The notes under the pieces were generated by a model, which saw only the letters and a program-made list of their open reading frames with translations, did no database searches and was not told where the DNA came from. Positions 1 to 9,333 of a DNA stretch of 58,569 nucleotides are shown in pieces. The position numbers were made by a program, and so were the translations under genes. Source of the DNA: UBA11524 sp964383815 (lineage in GTDB: Bacteria; Bacillota; Clostridia; Christensenellales; Aristaeellaceae); NCBI GenBank assembly GCA_964383815.1, contig CAYLIC010000006.1, positions 1-58,569 of the forward strand, in the 5' to 3' direction. Position 1 is the stretch's first letter, and each line of letters opens with the position of its first letter.

Positions 1-1517
1 AGGTGGTGCTGAACTTCCTGTACAAGCACACCTCCCTGCAGGAGACCTTCGGCGCCAATATGCTGGCCCTGGTGGATGGTAAGCCCCGCATCCTGACCCT
101 GCGGGAGATGATTTTCTACTACCTGGAGCATCAAAAGGACGTTGTCACCCGCCGCACCCGCTTCGACCTGAACAAGGCTCAGGCCCGTGCGCACATCTTG
201 GAGGGCCTCTTGAAGGCCCTGGACGACATTGATGCCGTGGTGGCTACCATCCGTGCCAATCGTGACACCGCCACTGCCCGTGCTGCCCTGATGGAGCGCT
301 TTGGCTTCAGCGAAAAGCAGGCGCAGGCCATCCTGGACATGCGCCTGGCCCGTCTGACTGGCCTGGAGCGGGAGCGCCTGCTGGAGGAATACGAGGAGCT
401 GGAGCGCACCATTGCCCGCCTGCAGGCCATTCTGGCGGATGAAGCGCTGCTGATGGGTGTCATCAAGGACGAGCTGACCATCATCCGCGACAAGTTTGGC
501 GACGACCGCCGCACCGAGCTGACCACCGTGGAAGGCGAGATTGACGTGGAGGACCTGATTGCCGAGGAGGACATGGTGGTCACCCTGACCCGCGCAGGCT
601 ATGTGAAGCGCATCGCCAAATCCGCCTACCGTGCCCAGCACCGCGGCGGGCGCGGCGTCAGCGGCATGACCACCAGGGATGAGGACTACGCCGTGCAGAT
701 GCGCGTGGTGAACACCCATGCGGAAATCATGTTCTTCACCAACCTGGGCCGGGTGTACCGGCTGAAGTGCTACCAGATTCCCGAGGCAGGCCGCCAGGCC
801 CGTGGCACCGCCATTGTGAACCTTTTGCAGATTTCCGGCAGCGAAAAGGTGACGACGATTGTGCCTGTGCCCGGCGCCACCGGGGAGCACAACTTGGTGA
901 TGGCCACCCGCAGCGGCATGATTAAGAAAACCCCCTTTGGGGAGTTCCAGAACCTGCGGAAGAACGGCCTGATTGCCATCGTCCTCAAGGAGGGCGACGA
1001 GCTGGTGGGCGTGGAGCTGACCGATGGGCAGGACGAGATTATGCTGGGCACCCGCAAGGGCATGAGCATCCGCTTCAACGAGAAGCACATCCGCCCCATG
1101 GGCCGTGCCAGCATGGGCGTACACGCCATGAAGCTGGATGAGGACGATTACATTATTGACATGTGCCCCCTGAACGCCGGCAGCCAGGTGCTTGCCATTA
1201 CCACCCTTGGCTATGGCAAGCGCACCAATCCCGATGAATACCGGGAGCAGGGCCGCAACGGCAAGGGCATCCGCGCCATGAACCTGACCGACAAGACTGG
1301 CGAGCTGGCGGCGCTGCTGCTGGTGAACCCGGAGGAGGACATTCTGCTGATTACGGACGATGGCACCATCATCCGCACCAGTGTGGAGGACGTGCGCCTG
1401 TGCGGCCGCTCCACCCAGGGTGTACGCATTATGAAGCTGGCGGAAGGCAGCCGGGTGATTGCCGTGGCCCGGGCCGACAAGGAAGAAGAAACCACCGGGG
1501 AAACCGAGGAAGAATAA
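1..1517 (+). CDS. gyrA: DNA gyrase subunit A, C-terminal part (5' end outside window)
   Basis: This is the carboxy-terminal ~504 residues of a type IIA topoisomerase A subunit; the first complete codon is at position 3 and the N-terminal third, including the active-site tyrosine, lies upstream of the window. The start of the visible part (NFLYKHTSLQETFGANMLAL) is a typical GyrA tower/coiled-coil segment. It is followed by the long helical arm (residues ~40-165) and six-bladed beta-pinwheel repeats. A GyrA-box-like QHRGGRG motif at visible residues 212-218 favours GyrA over ParC, because this box is needed for DNA wrapping and negative supercoiling. The tail is acidic (ends in repeated Glu), as in many gyrases. 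Confident assignment; GyrA versus ParC is settled mainly by the box and pinwheel. Confidence 0.95.
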   Translation, partial: VVLNFLYKHTSLQETFGANMLALVDGKPRILTLREMIFYYLEHQKDVVTRRTRFDLNKAQARAHILEGLLKALDDIDAVVATIRANRDTATARAALMERFGFSEKQAQAILDMRLARLTGLERERLLEEYEELERTIARLQAILADEALLMGVIKDELTIIRDKFGDDRRTELTTVEGEIDVEDLIAEEDMVVTLTRAGYVKRIAKSAYRAQHRGGRGVSGMTTRDEDYAVQMRVVNTHAEIMFFTNLGRVYRLKCYQIPEAGRQARGTAIVNLLQISGSEKVTTIVPVPGATGEHNLVMATRSGMIKKTPFGEFQNLRKNGLIAIVLKEGDELVGVELTDGQDEIMLGTRKGMSIRFNEKHIRPMGRASMGVHAMKLDEDDYIIDMCPLNAGSQVLAITTLGYGKRTNPDEYREQGRNGKGIRAMNLTDKTGELAALLLVNPEEDILLITDDGTIIRTSVEDVRLCGRSTQGVRIMKLAEGSRVIAVARADKEEETTGETEEE

Positions 1518-1573
1518 CCACTGCGCCGGAGGCCTGCAAAGGGTCTCCGGCATTTTTATATGGAGGATTGCCC

Positions 1574-2380
1574 ATGGAAAAGTGCAGGCTGCTCCTTTTC
1601 GACCTGGACGGAACCCTGCTCCGCAGCGACAAAACCATTTCCCAAAGAACGCTGCACGCCCTGAACCGCTGCCGTGAAAACGGCCTGCTGATTGGCGTTG
1701 CCACATCAAGAAGCGAGCCAAACTCCCTGGCCTACCTGAAGGAACTGGCGCCGGATGTGCTCATCACCAGCGGCGGCGCCCTGGTGAAGGTTGCAGGGCA
1801 ATGCGTGGCACTGGCAGCGTTTTCCCCGGAGGAAACCAGCGCCATGATTGCCGCCGCCCGGGCGGTTTGCGGCGGGGATTGCCAGATTACCATCGACACC
1901 ACCCAGGCCAACTACTGGAACTACAAAATTGACCCCAGCACCCGGGACAGGGGCTGGGGTGAGAGCATCTATACGGATTATGCCAATTTTCATGCCTGCG
2001 CCATCAAGATGTGCGTGGAGATTTTCCACCAGAGCCAGGCAGAGGAGCTGTGCCGCCGCCTGCCGGGCTGCGACTGTGCCCGCTTTTCCGATGGGTACTG
2101 GTACAAGTTCACCAGGAAGGGTGTCACAAAGGAGAGCGCCATCTGCACTGCTGCCGCTGCCGCAGGCTTCGGGCCGGAGAACATCATCGCCTTCGGGGAC
2201 GACTATGCGGACATGGGCATGCTGGCCCTTTGCGGCCTGGGTGCTGCCATGGGCAATGCCATTGACCCGGTGAAGGAAAAGGCCGATGTGGTCATTGGCT
2301 CCAACGATGAGGACGGCATTGCGGCTTTTCTTGAGGGCAGCGGGTACCAGCCCGGCACCTGTCAGCATTCCTGCAGATAA
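1574..2380 (+). CDS. Cof-type HAD-superfamily sugar-phosphate phosphatase
   Basis: A 268-residue HAD hydrolase of the Cof/YidA type, which dephosphorylates small metabolites such as sugar phosphates or nucleotides in the cytosol. The nucleophile motif DLDGT is at residues 10-14 (Asp10 nucleophile, Asp12 acid/base), and the C-terminal metal-binding GDDYADMGM motif is at 208-216. The long middle section fits the C2B cap that sets substrate choice. The start is the ATG at 1574, preceded by GGAGG at 1562-1566; a longer open frame upstream overlaps gyrA and has no ribosome-binding site. It lies 56 bp after gyrA and is probably co-transcribed with it. The true substrate cannot be read from the sequence. 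Confidence 0.88.
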   Translation: MEKCRLLLFDLDGTLLRSDKTISQRTLHALNRCRENGLLIGVATSRSEPNSLAYLKELAPDVLITSGGALVKVAGQCVALAAFSPEETSAMIAAARAVCGGDCQITIDTTQANYWNYKIDPSTRDRGWGESIYTDYANFHACAIKMCVEIFHQSQAEELCRRLPGCDCARFSDGYWYKFTRKGVTKESAICTAAAAAGFGPENIIAFGDDYADMGMLALCGLGAAMGNAIDPVKEKADVVIGSNDEDGIAAFLEGSGYQPGTCQHSCR

Positions 2381-2381
2381 T

Positions 2382-2404
2382 AAGTGGCTCTGTCACTTTT
2401 TCAA
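2382..2404 (+). terminator. Possible intrinsic terminator of the HAD gene
   Basis: An AAGTG/CACTT stem with a 7-base loop is followed directly by a T-rich stretch, just after the HAD stop codon. The same AGTGGC...CACTTTTTC theme recurs in the larger hairpin at the window's end. Confidence 0.45.
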
Positions 2405-2410
2405 CACACA

Positions 2411-2440
2411 AACCGCCCGAACACTTTCGTCCGGGCGGTT
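2411..2440. terminator. Bidirectional hairpin between HAD gene and thrC
   Basis: A perfect 9-bp stem (AACCGCCCG/CGGGCGGTT) sits between two convergent genes, with T-rich sequence after it on the plus strand and a weaker T-run on the minus strand. It is nearly identical to the hairpin at 15473-15503, so the genome appears to reuse this terminator. Confidence 0.75.
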
Positions 2441-2447
2441 GATTTAT

Positions 2448-3953
2448 TTACCTGTCCTTGCCGTCAAAGGCATTGAGCACGGCCTGCGCCATGCCATCCT
2501 TCCCGCAGTGGGCCTTGTGCCGCACAGGCAGGCTGCGAAGCTCCTTCACCTGGGCGGGAACAGGCCTGCTGGAGAGCTTCTCAAGGGCCTCGGAGCACTG
2601 GAAGGCGTCCAGGCCTGCTGCGGCGTCATCGCCTGCCACGGCGGAAAGCACATCGGCAGCAAACTTATAGGGGCTGGCGGTGGAAACAATCACCGTGGGC
2701 GTGTCGTCCCCGGTCTTTTCCCGGTACTCCCGCAGCACATGGCTGGCCACGGCGGTGTGGGTGTCCATCAGGTAGCCTTCCTGCCGGAACACCTGGCGAA
2801 TCTCCCTGGCGGTCTGCATATCATCGGCAAAGCCGGCGGCGAAAATGCCGTTCAGCCAGTCCAGCCGCTGCTCGCCCACGGCATAGCTGCCGCACTCCTT
2901 CAGCAGCTTCATCCACCGGGCTATCAGCTCCCCATCCCTGTCCGCCAGCTCAAACAGCAGGCGCTCCAGGTTGGAGGAAATGAGGATATCCATGCTGGGA
3001 GATGTGGTTTTGAAGAACTGGCGGCGCACATCGTAGGTGCCTGTGGCAAAGAAATCCGTCAGCACGTTGTTGCGGTTGCTGGCGCAGATCAGCTTGCCAA
3101 TGGGCAGGCCCATGCTCCTGGCGTAATACGCCGCCAGAATATTGCCAAAGTTGCCCGTGGGCACCACAAAGTTCACCGCGTCCCCGGGCTGAATGGCATT
3201 GGAGGCAAGCAGATCGGCATAGGCGCTGAAGTAGTAGACAATCTGCGGCGCCAGGCGGCCAAAGTTGATGGAATTGGCGGAGGACAGCACCTTTCCGCGG
3301 CTGTTCACATCCCGGGCGAAGGCCTCGGAGGCAAACAGGTTTTTCACGCCGGTCTGCGCATCGTCGAAATTGCCGCTAATGGCAATCACATGGGTGTTAT
3401 CGCCGCCGGTGGTGGTCATTTGCAGCTTCTGCACATCGCTGACACCGTCCGTGGGGAAAAACACCGTGCAGCTGGTGCCCGGCACATCCTTGAAGCCTTC
3501 CAGGGCGGCCTTGCCGGTATCGCCGCTGGTAGCCACCAGGATGCTCACCTCCCGCTCCTCGCCATTCTTCCTGGCGGAAAGGGTGGTCAGGTGGGGGAGC
3601 AGCTGCAGTGCCATGTCCTTAAAGGCCAGGGTCGGGCCGTGGAACAGCTCCAGCACATGGGTGTTGGCGTTCAGCCGCCGCAGGGGAGCGATGGCCGCAT
3701 CGTCAAACTTTTCTTTGGCATAGGCCGCCGCCACCGCGCTGTCAATCTCCTGCAGGGTGAAATCCTCCAGGTAGCAGCACAGCACCTGGGAGGCCCGCTG
3801 GCAGTAGTCCATACCTGCCATGGCGCTGAGCTTTTGCCAGGAAACCTGGGGGAACATGGCGGGCACATACAGGCCCCCATCGGGTGCAAGGCCGTGGAGA
3901 ATGGCCTGGGAGGCCGTTACGCACGCGCCGCCCCGGGTGGAGAAGAAAGACAT
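2448..3953 (-). CDS. thrC: Threonine synthase
   Basis: A 501-residue PLP-dependent threonine synthase that converts O-phosphohomoserine to threonine, the last step of the threonine pathway. The N-terminal STRGG segment, the PLP-binding lysine in LAFKDMALQ (Lys112), the phosphate-gripping SGDTGKAAL loop and PTGNFGN are all typical of the long (fungal/E. coli-like) class. The start chosen is ATG at 3953, spaced 9 nt from AGGAGG; an in-frame GTG three codons upstream touches the Shine-Dalgarno itself and is unlikely. No homoserine kinase or homoserine dehydrogenase gene is adjacent, so thrC stands apart from the rest of its pathway here. A terminator shared with the convergent HAD gene follows it. 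Confidence 0.94.
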   Translation of the reverse strand: MSFFSTRGGACVTASQAILHGLAPDGGLYVPAMFPQVSWQKLSAMAGMDYCQRASQVLCCYLEDFTLQEIDSAVAAAYAKEKFDDAAIAPLRRLNANTHVLELFHGPTLAFKDMALQLLPHLTTLSARKNGEEREVSILVATSGDTGKAALEGFKDVPGTSCTVFFPTDGVSDVQKLQMTTTGGDNTHVIAISGNFDDAQTGVKNLFASEAFARDVNSRGKVLSSANSINFGRLAPQIVYYFSAYADLLASNAIQPGDAVNFVVPTGNFGNILAAYYARSMGLPIGKLICASNRNNVLTDFFATGTYDVRRQFFKTTSPSMDILISSNLERLLFELADRDGELIARWMKLLKECGSYAVGEQRLDWLNGIFAAGFADDMQTAREIRQVFRQEGYLMDTHTAVASHVLREYREKTGDDTPTVIVSTASPYKFAADVLSAVAGDDAAAGLDAFQCSEALEKLSSRPVPAQVKELRSLPVRHKAHCGKDGMAQAVLNAFDGKDR

Positions 3954-3995
3954 GGGAATCACCCTCCTGCAAAAAGAATCAGGAATACGCCAAAA

Positions 3996-4020
3996 GGGCG
4001 GCGGCAGAAACCAACCGCCC
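3996..4020 (-). terminator. Possible terminator after the P-loop gene
   Basis: Read on the minus strand, a GGGCGG/CCGCCC stem is followed by TTTT, 28 bp after the stop of the 4048-4458 gene and before the thrC ribosome-binding site. The stem is only 6 bp with a large loop, so it may act weakly or only attenuate read-through into thrC. Confidence 0.4.
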
Positions 4021-4047
4021 CATGGCGTGAAATAGCGTGAGGAAAAA

Positions 4048-4458
4048 TCAGATGATGTACGCCTTGAGGAACTCGGGCAGGGCGGCAGGGTCCTCGCTGA
4101 CGGAGAGGACGAACTTCACATCGTGCTTGGCGCACAGCTCCTCCATGGTCTTGAACAGGGGCTCGGCCTGCTCCAGGTCGGTCTTGCAGAGCTTCATGAA
4201 GGCATCGATAAAGATGGTGCCTACATCGAAGTTCTGGCTCAGCATGCCGCTGAGGAAGCCCAGGAACATTTCGGGGGAATGAACGTGATAATCACCGGCG
4301 TTGATAAAGCGAACCTTGTGGTCAATGTCGAACATATAGCGGTTGTCATCATCCAGGAAGATGACATCGTTGGTGGCCTGCTTGGCGGTTTCGTTGGTCA
4401 TATCGATGAGCCGCTTGGTTTTGCCGGAGCCCTTTTTGCCTGCGATGATCTGAATCAT
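4048..4458 (-). CDS. Small P-loop ATP-binding protein of unknown role
   Basis: A 136-residue soluble protein whose N-terminus carries a clear Walker A motif, GKKGSGKT (residues 7-14), followed by a helix rich in polar residues. The segments VIFLDDD and TIFIDAF could serve as a Walker B strand. It resembles short ATPase-like proteins often annotated as twitching-motility-like or ATP-binding in Clostridia, but it is too short for a motor ATPase and no pilus genes are nearby. The ATG at 4458 has AAGGAGG at 9 nt. It sits between addB (97 bp upstream) and thrC on the same strand. Function unknown; nucleotide binding is the only supported activity. Confidence 0.7.
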   Translation of the reverse strand: MIQIIAGKKGSGKTKRLIDMTNETAKQATNDVIFLDDDNRYMFDIDHKVRFINAGDYHVHSPEMFLGFLSGMLSQNFDVGTIFIDAFMKLCKTDLEQAEPLFKTMEELCAKHDVKFVLSVSEDPAALPEFLKAYII

Positions 4459-4554
4459 GGGGAGATACCTCCTTCGAGTTTGTTTTCTCTGACCCCATTA
4501 TACCCCATTTCTTCCAAAGATGCAATAGGGCGCGAAAGGGGGACTGTACTTTTT

Positions 4555-7500
4555 TCAATTCTCCTGCTCCCGCAGCCTGTCCAGCAGGTCTGCACGGGTC
4601 ATGGGCGGCAGCTCCCGCTTTTTGCAGCCGGGCAGTTTGGGGTCAAGCCCGCAGACGGCGGCATAGCTGCAATAGTCGCAGGCAGACCACTGGCCCGCCT
4701 TGGCAGGCGCGGCGCCGATGTTCCCTTCACGGATGCAATCCGCCAGCTGGGCAGCGGTGTGCTGGGCGTGGGCCAGCAGGGCGTTCATCTCCCTCAGCTC
4801 CAGGGCGCTGGCATTTTTGCTGAGGGTGCCGTCCCTGTTGAACACCCCGGGCACGGAGTAGCCCGGCTCCTTGTCATCCGTGGCGGCAATGACCTCCGCC
4901 TCCGCCAGCACCAGGCCGCGCAGGCGCAATTCGTGGGCAATGCACTTCTCCGCCTGGGTTTTCACATCACAGGGTGTGTCCACCATGGGGTCCTTCACCG
5001 TGAAATAGAAGGCGCCGGCAGGCAGCGCACCCCCGTCAGCCTGGGTTGCGGCCTTCAGGTACAATAGCAGCTGGAGCTGCAGGCCATACCACATGCGCAC
5101 AGGCTCCAGGTCGTGCTGGCTGCTCTTGTAGTCCACCACCCGCAGGTACAGGCCCTTGTCGCCCTCATAGCGGTCAATGCGGTCAATCTTCCCGCGCAGG
5201 GCAATGCGGCGCCCGTCCCGGAGGGTCAGCACCACAGGGGGCAGGCCACCCTCCATGCCGAAGGTCACCTCCGCGCCCCAGGTGGTGAAGCGGCTGTTCC
5301 GCGCATGCCTGGTGAACATCCACGCCGCCCGGCGCACATCCCGTATGTAGCTCTCGCCCAGCTGGCGGCCCATGGGATCCTCCCCCAGGGGGCCACCGGC
5401 CCATTCCTCCGTCAGGGGCGGCAGCACCTGGTCCAGCAGGCGGTCTATCTCCCCATCCTCCACGTTGGGCCATTCCGGCAGGGCGGAGGCCAGGGTGGCA
5501 TAGCCCTGCAAGGCCGCATGGAAAAAGCTGCCCCGCTCGTCCGCCTCAAAGGTGAAGGGACGGCGCTGCACAGGCTTCAGCCCATAATCCACAAAGTGCC
5601 GATAGGGGCAGGCGGCAAAGCTCTCCAGCCGGGAGATGGACACCGTGTCCTGGGTGAAAAGGCGGCGGGTCTGCCCGGGGGTTAATTGTCCCTGCTGCCA
5701 GCGGCTGTCCAGGGCGTCCATCACCTGCTGCATGCGGCTGTGCCATTGCCGGCTTTGCCACAGCCAGCGCAGGGCATCCTGCCAGCGGGCATCCATGCCG
5801 GTGGCTTCCCCGTCTGCCAAGGCCCGCAGGCGCAGGGCCAGGCCATCCAGGGCCAGCAGGGGTGACAGGGGCACATCCTCCGCGCCATCGGCTGTTACGC
5901 CGCCTGTGGCCTGCACGCCGGGGAAAAGGGCCTTCACATCCGCAATCAGGCTGGCAGGGCGCAGGGCAGCGCCATCCTGGCTGCCCTGGGCGTAGGTGAG
6001 CATCAGCCTTTTCAGGGGCAGCGCCATGGTGCGGTAAAAGTCCGCCTGGCGCAGGGCGGATTGCTCCTGCCGCGTCAGGCCAATGGGCCGGTGCATGGCA
6101 TCCGCCAGGCCGGCGCGCTCCGCCTCGGAAATCAGGCTGTCCATGCCGGAGGCCAGCACACCGTCCTGCAGGCCCATCACCAGCAGCGCCTCCACCGTGC
6201 CGGTCATCAGGTGGCCTGCCTGGCCAATCATCACCGTGTCCGGCTGGGGCGGCAGGGAGCTGATGCTGGCGCTGGTCAGTCCCGCCTCAATAAAGCGGGC
6301 CATGTCCCGCATGGGGGCACGGCTGTCCCCCAGCAGGGCATGAAGCTGATCCAGCAAATCCATCACAATCTGCCACACCTGGCGGTTCTGGGCCGCCTGG
6401 GCCTGCATGCCGCGGCGGAGCAGCGCCTCCTCCCGGCGGAGCAGCCTGTCGTAGGCCTGCACCTCCTCCAGCAGGTGAAACACCGCCGTGACCGATGCCG
6501 TAGCGGTGCGGGCCTGCTTCAGCCCGTCGTGCAGGGTGATGATGGGCGCCATGAGCCGCTGGCGCAAAGGCTCCATGTCCCCGGCCCGATCGCCCCGGGT
6601 AAAGGGTTTCAGCCACTTGCTGCGGGTAATGCCGTTTTCCAGGGCGTAGTTTTCCAGCAGCATGGCCTCCTCCTCCGTCAAGGGGGAGAAGCCGCTCTTG
6701 GCGGCGTCCAGCACATCCTGCTGGGCATAGCCGTTGCCTGCGGCCCGCAGGGCGCCCAGCAGCATGCGGCACAGGCCGTGGCGCAGGGCGCTGTCCTTCC
6801 TGGCCAGGTAATGGGGGATGTTCGCCGCCTGCAGGGTTACTGCCAGCAGGCCGTCCATCTCCTCCGGGCTGGCGAGAGCCACTGCCATGCGTCCCCAGGG
6901 TATGCCGGCCCGGTGCCAGGCCTGCAGGGTTTGCGCGGCAAAGGTGGCCTCCGCAAAGGGTTGGGCGGCAGCATGAATGCCAATGGCGCCGGCATCCCCC
7001 GTGAAGGGCCGCTCCTGCCTGGTGAAAAGGTTCTGCTCCAGGTGAATCAGGCTGGCCTCCTTGCCTAGAATGTCCCTGTGGGGCAGGTAGCGCATTTCGT
7101 AGGGCACATCCTGCTGCGCCAGGTGGCGTATCAGCTCCGCCGCGCTGCGCCGCTGGGCCAGGAAAATGCGGCCATCATAGGCCTCCCTGGCATCCATGGT
7201 CAGTGTAACGGTGATGCTGTGGGCCAGGGTGGCAGCCTGGGCCAGCAGGGCGCACATGGGCTGTGGCAGCACATCAAACCCATAGACGAATACCGCCGCA
7301 TCCGTCAGCACGCCGCTGGGCGCCAGCCGGGCCTGCATATCCCAGTGCTGGATGGTTTCATCGGCAAAGCGCCCGTCAATCAGCCTTTCGTATGCGCGCC
7401 AAATCAGGGCCAGGTCGGTTTCCTTGGCCCGGGTGGCGCCGGCGGGCAGGGTGTCCGCATGCTGCTGCAGGTCCTCCGGGGTCATGCCGCAGCGCTGCAT

Positions 7501-7878
7501 GTCCATCAGCAGGCTGGAGAGCTTGTCCGGCAGGCTGGCGGATTGGGCCACCCGGCGGTAGTACACCAGCTCCTCCCGGCACAGGTTCAGGGCCTGGCTC
7601 AGGGCCATGCTGCGGCCCCGGTCGTCCAGGGGCGCCAGGCGGCTCCTGCCGCCACGCTCCGCCACCCGCCGTGCCAGCCGCCTGGGGGAGAGCACATCCA
7701 CATCCATCAGGCCGGGCAGGTTCAGGCCGTCAATCAGCTCCCGCTCCGCCTGCAGGGTATATTGCTCCGGCACCAGCAGCACCGCGCGCCGGCCCTGCTG
7801 CCTGGCCTGACCAATCCTTTGCACCAGGTGGGGCAGCGCCTGCCCGGCACGCCCGCCAAGGATCTGCACTGGCTGCAT
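4555..7878 (-). CDS. addB: AddB-like helicase/exonuclease subunit
   Basis: At 1107 residues this matches AddB/RexB, the subunit of the AddAB (RecBCD-like) complex that resects double-strand breaks for recombination. The C-terminal PD-(D/E)XK nuclease is visible as GKIDRID followed by LRVVDYKSS and a QLQLLLYL helix. The iron-sulfur staple cysteines are present: Cys757 (ACPYRHF) and Cys1067, 1070 and 1076 (CDYCSYAAVC). The N-terminus (GGRAGQALPHL) aligns with the usual GRxGxGKT Walker A position but lacks the GKT residues, as in RexB proteins. No addA follows, although it normally does. The ATG at 7878 has AGGAGG at 9 nt. Family assignment is firm; whether it pairs with a distant AddA is inference. 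Confidence 0.85.
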   Translation of the reverse strand: MQPVQILGGRAGQALPHLVQRIGQARQQGRRAVLLVPEQYTLQAERELIDGLNLPGLMDVDVLSPRRLARRVAERGGRSRLAPLDDRGRSMALSQALNLCREELVYYRRVAQSASLPDKLSSLLMDMQRCGMTPEDLQQHADTLPAGATRAKETDLALIWRAYERLIDGRFADETIQHWDMQARLAPSGVLTDAAVFVYGFDVLPQPMCALLAQAATLAHSITVTLTMDAREAYDGRIFLAQRRSAAELIRHLAQQDVPYEMRYLPHRDILGKEASLIHLEQNLFTRQERPFTGDAGAIGIHAAAQPFAEATFAAQTLQAWHRAGIPWGRMAVALASPEEMDGLLAVTLQAANIPHYLARKDSALRHGLCRMLLGALRAAGNGYAQQDVLDAAKSGFSPLTEEEAMLLENYALENGITRSKWLKPFTRGDRAGDMEPLRQRLMAPIITLHDGLKQARTATASVTAVFHLLEEVQAYDRLLRREEALLRRGMQAQAAQNRQVWQIVMDLLDQLHALLGDSRAPMRDMARFIEAGLTSASISSLPPQPDTVMIGQAGHLMTGTVEALLVMGLQDGVLASGMDSLISEAERAGLADAMHRPIGLTRQEQSALRQADFYRTMALPLKRLMLTYAQGSQDGAALRPASLIADVKALFPGVQATGGVTADGAEDVPLSPLLALDGLALRLRALADGEATGMDARWQDALRWLWQSRQWHSRMQQVMDALDSRWQQGQLTPGQTRRLFTQDTVSISRLESFAACPYRHFVDYGLKPVQRRPFTFEADERGSFFHAALQGYATLASALPEWPNVEDGEIDRLLDQVLPPLTEEWAGGPLGEDPMGRQLGESYIRDVRRAAWMFTRHARNSRFTTWGAEVTFGMEGGLPPVVLTLRDGRRIALRGKIDRIDRYEGDKGLYLRVVDYKSSQHDLEPVRMWYGLQLQLLLYLKAATQADGGALPAGAFYFTVKDPMVDTPCDVKTQAEKCIAHELRLRGLVLAEAEVIAATDDKEPGYSVPGVFNRDGTLSKNASALELREMNALLAHAQHTAAQLADCIREGNIGAAPAKAGQWSACDYCSYAAVCGLDPKLPGCKKRELPPMTRADLLDRLREQEN

Positions 7879-7933
7879 GTCCCCTCGCCTCCTTTTCCTC
7901 CATTATGCCACAAAGCGGCGGCGGATTCAAGCG

Positions 7934-7962
7934 TTGCCGGGCAGGCGGAAATGTGCTATACT
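7934..7962 (+). promoter_or_regulatory. Sigma-A promoter of the rsmA operon
   Basis: TTGCCG and TATACT are separated by exactly 17 bp and end 19 bp before the rsmA start. The position is divergent from addB. Confidence 0.65.
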
Positions 7963-7981
7963 GACCTGGAGGTGAACATCC

Positions 7982-8830
7982 ATGAGCAAAACCAGGGAGC
8001 GCATACGGGAAAGCCAGCTCCGCTACAAGCAAAACCTGGGCCAGAACTTTCTTTACGATGACGACCTGCTCTCCGCCCTGGTGGCTGCCAGCGGCGTGGA
8101 CAAGGAGGACGATGTGCTGGAGATTGGCCCGGGCAGCGGCAGCATGACCCGCCACCTGTGCAATGCCGCCCACCATGTGCTGTCTGTGGAGCTGGACGAG
8201 CGGCTGATACCGCTCCTGCAGGCCTTCATGCACGACAAGGATAACTTCACCCTGGTGCAGGGCGATGTGATGCAGCTGAACCTGGCGGAGGTCACCGCCC
8301 AGCTGCGCAGGCCCCTGTCCGTGGTGGCGAACATACCCTACTACATCACCACGCCGCTGATTACCCTTTTGCTGACCTGCGGCCTGCCTCTTCGCCGCCT
8401 GGCGCTGATGGTGCAGAAGGAGGTCGCAGACAAGATGCTTTCCTCCCCCGGGGATGAGGGCTGGGGCATGCTGGCAGTGCGCTGCCAGTATTACTGCCAG
8501 CCGGAATTGGGCATGGATGTTCCCGCCCGCCTGTTCACCCCGCCGCCTAAGGTGGACAGCGCCTTTGTGCTGCTGCCCGTGCGGGAGACGCCCGCCGTGC
8601 ATGTGAAATGTGAGGAGGATTTCTTTCGGGTGGCAGGCGCAGCCTTTGCCCTGCGGCGCAAGACCATGACAAACAACCTGTGCGCCACCTTCCGCATGGA
8701 GCGCCAGCAGGCCGTGGCCCTGATGCAGTCCGCCGGCCTGGACGAGCGCATCCGCGGCGAAAAGCTGACCCTGGAGGAGCTGGGCCGCCTGGCGGATGCC
8801 TACACCCATTGGAAGGAGGCGCAGGCATGA
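7982..8830 (+). CDS. rsmA: 16S rRNA dimethyladenosine transferase RsmA/KsgA
   Basis: A 282-residue rRNA adenine N6,N6-dimethyltransferase that dimethylates the two adjacent adenines in the helix 45 loop of 16S rRNA late in 30S assembly. The N-terminal NLGQNF signature, SAM-binding motif EIGPGSG (residues 47-53) and catalytic motif IV NIPYYI (117-122) are intact. The PPPKVDSAFV segment of the C-terminal domain is also typical. The start ATG at 7982 follows GGAGGTG by 7 nt. Its stop overlaps the next start in an ATGA, so it is translationally coupled to dut. Loss of this enzyme gives kasugamycin resistance in other bacteria. Confidence 0.95.
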   Translation: MSKTRERIRESQLRYKQNLGQNFLYDDDLLSALVAASGVDKEDDVLEIGPGSGSMTRHLCNAAHHVLSVELDERLIPLLQAFMHDKDNFTLVQGDVMQLNLAEVTAQLRRPLSVVANIPYYITTPLITLLLTCGLPLRRLALMVQKEVADKMLSSPGDEGWGMLAVRCQYYCQPELGMDVPARLFTPPPKVDSAFVLLPVRETPAVHVKCEEDFFRVAGAAFALRRKTMTNNLCATFRMERQQAVALMQSAGLDERIRGEKLTLEELGRLADAYTHWKEAQA

Positions 8831-9309
8831 GCATTGCCCAATTCACCCATGTATCCCCGGAGCAATACCAGCAGGATGCCGCCGCCTATGCCGTGCGCCT
8901 GCCCGTGGGGGAAATTCCCCTGCCCTGCCGGGCCACAGCAGGCAGCGCAGGCTATGACTATGTTTGCCCGGTGGAGGTCACCCTGGCGCCGGGTGAATCC
9001 GCGGTTATCCCCACAGGCGTCCGCTGCTCCATGGCGCCGGGCTGGGTGCTGCTGAACTGCCCGCGCTCCTCCCTGGGGCGCAAGCACGGCATTCGCCTGG
9101 CAAACACGGTGGGCATCATCGATGGGGACTATGTGCACGCGGACAACCAGGGGCACATTCTGGTAATGCTCGTCAACGGCGGCGACCACAGCGTAACCCT
9201 TCGCCCGGGCGAGCGCTTTTGCCAGGGAATCTTCCTGCCCTTTGGCCTGGCGGAGGAAAATGAAGTGACCGGGGAGCGCAGCGGCGGCTTTGGCTCCACG
9301 GGAAAATGA
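8827..9309 (+). CDS. dut: Trimeric dUTP diphosphatase
   Basis: A 160-residue dUTPase that hydrolyses dUTP to dUMP and pyrophosphate, keeping uracil out of DNA and feeding dTMP synthesis. All five conserved motifs are visible: GSAGYDY (39-45), PRSSLG (79-84), NTVGIIDGDY (93-102, with the catalytic Asp/Tyr), GERFCQG (128-134) and the C-terminal RSGGFGSTG lid (151-159). It starts within the stop codon of rsmA (ATGA), so the short upstream extension of the open frame is not used. Grouping with rsmA, a zinc-ribbon protein and a translesion polymerase gives a small nucleotide-pool and DNA-damage-tolerance operon. Confidence 0.93.
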   Translation: MSIAQFTHVSPEQYQQDAAAYAVRLPVGEIPLPCRATAGSAGYDYVCPVEVTLAPGESAVIPTGVRCSMAPGWVLLNCPRSSLGRKHGIRLANTVGIIDGDYVHADNQGHILVMLVNGGDHSVTLRPGERFCQGIFLPFGLAEENEVTGERSGGFGSTGK

Positions 9310-9333
9310 CATGCTGAAAGGAGGTTTTCCACC

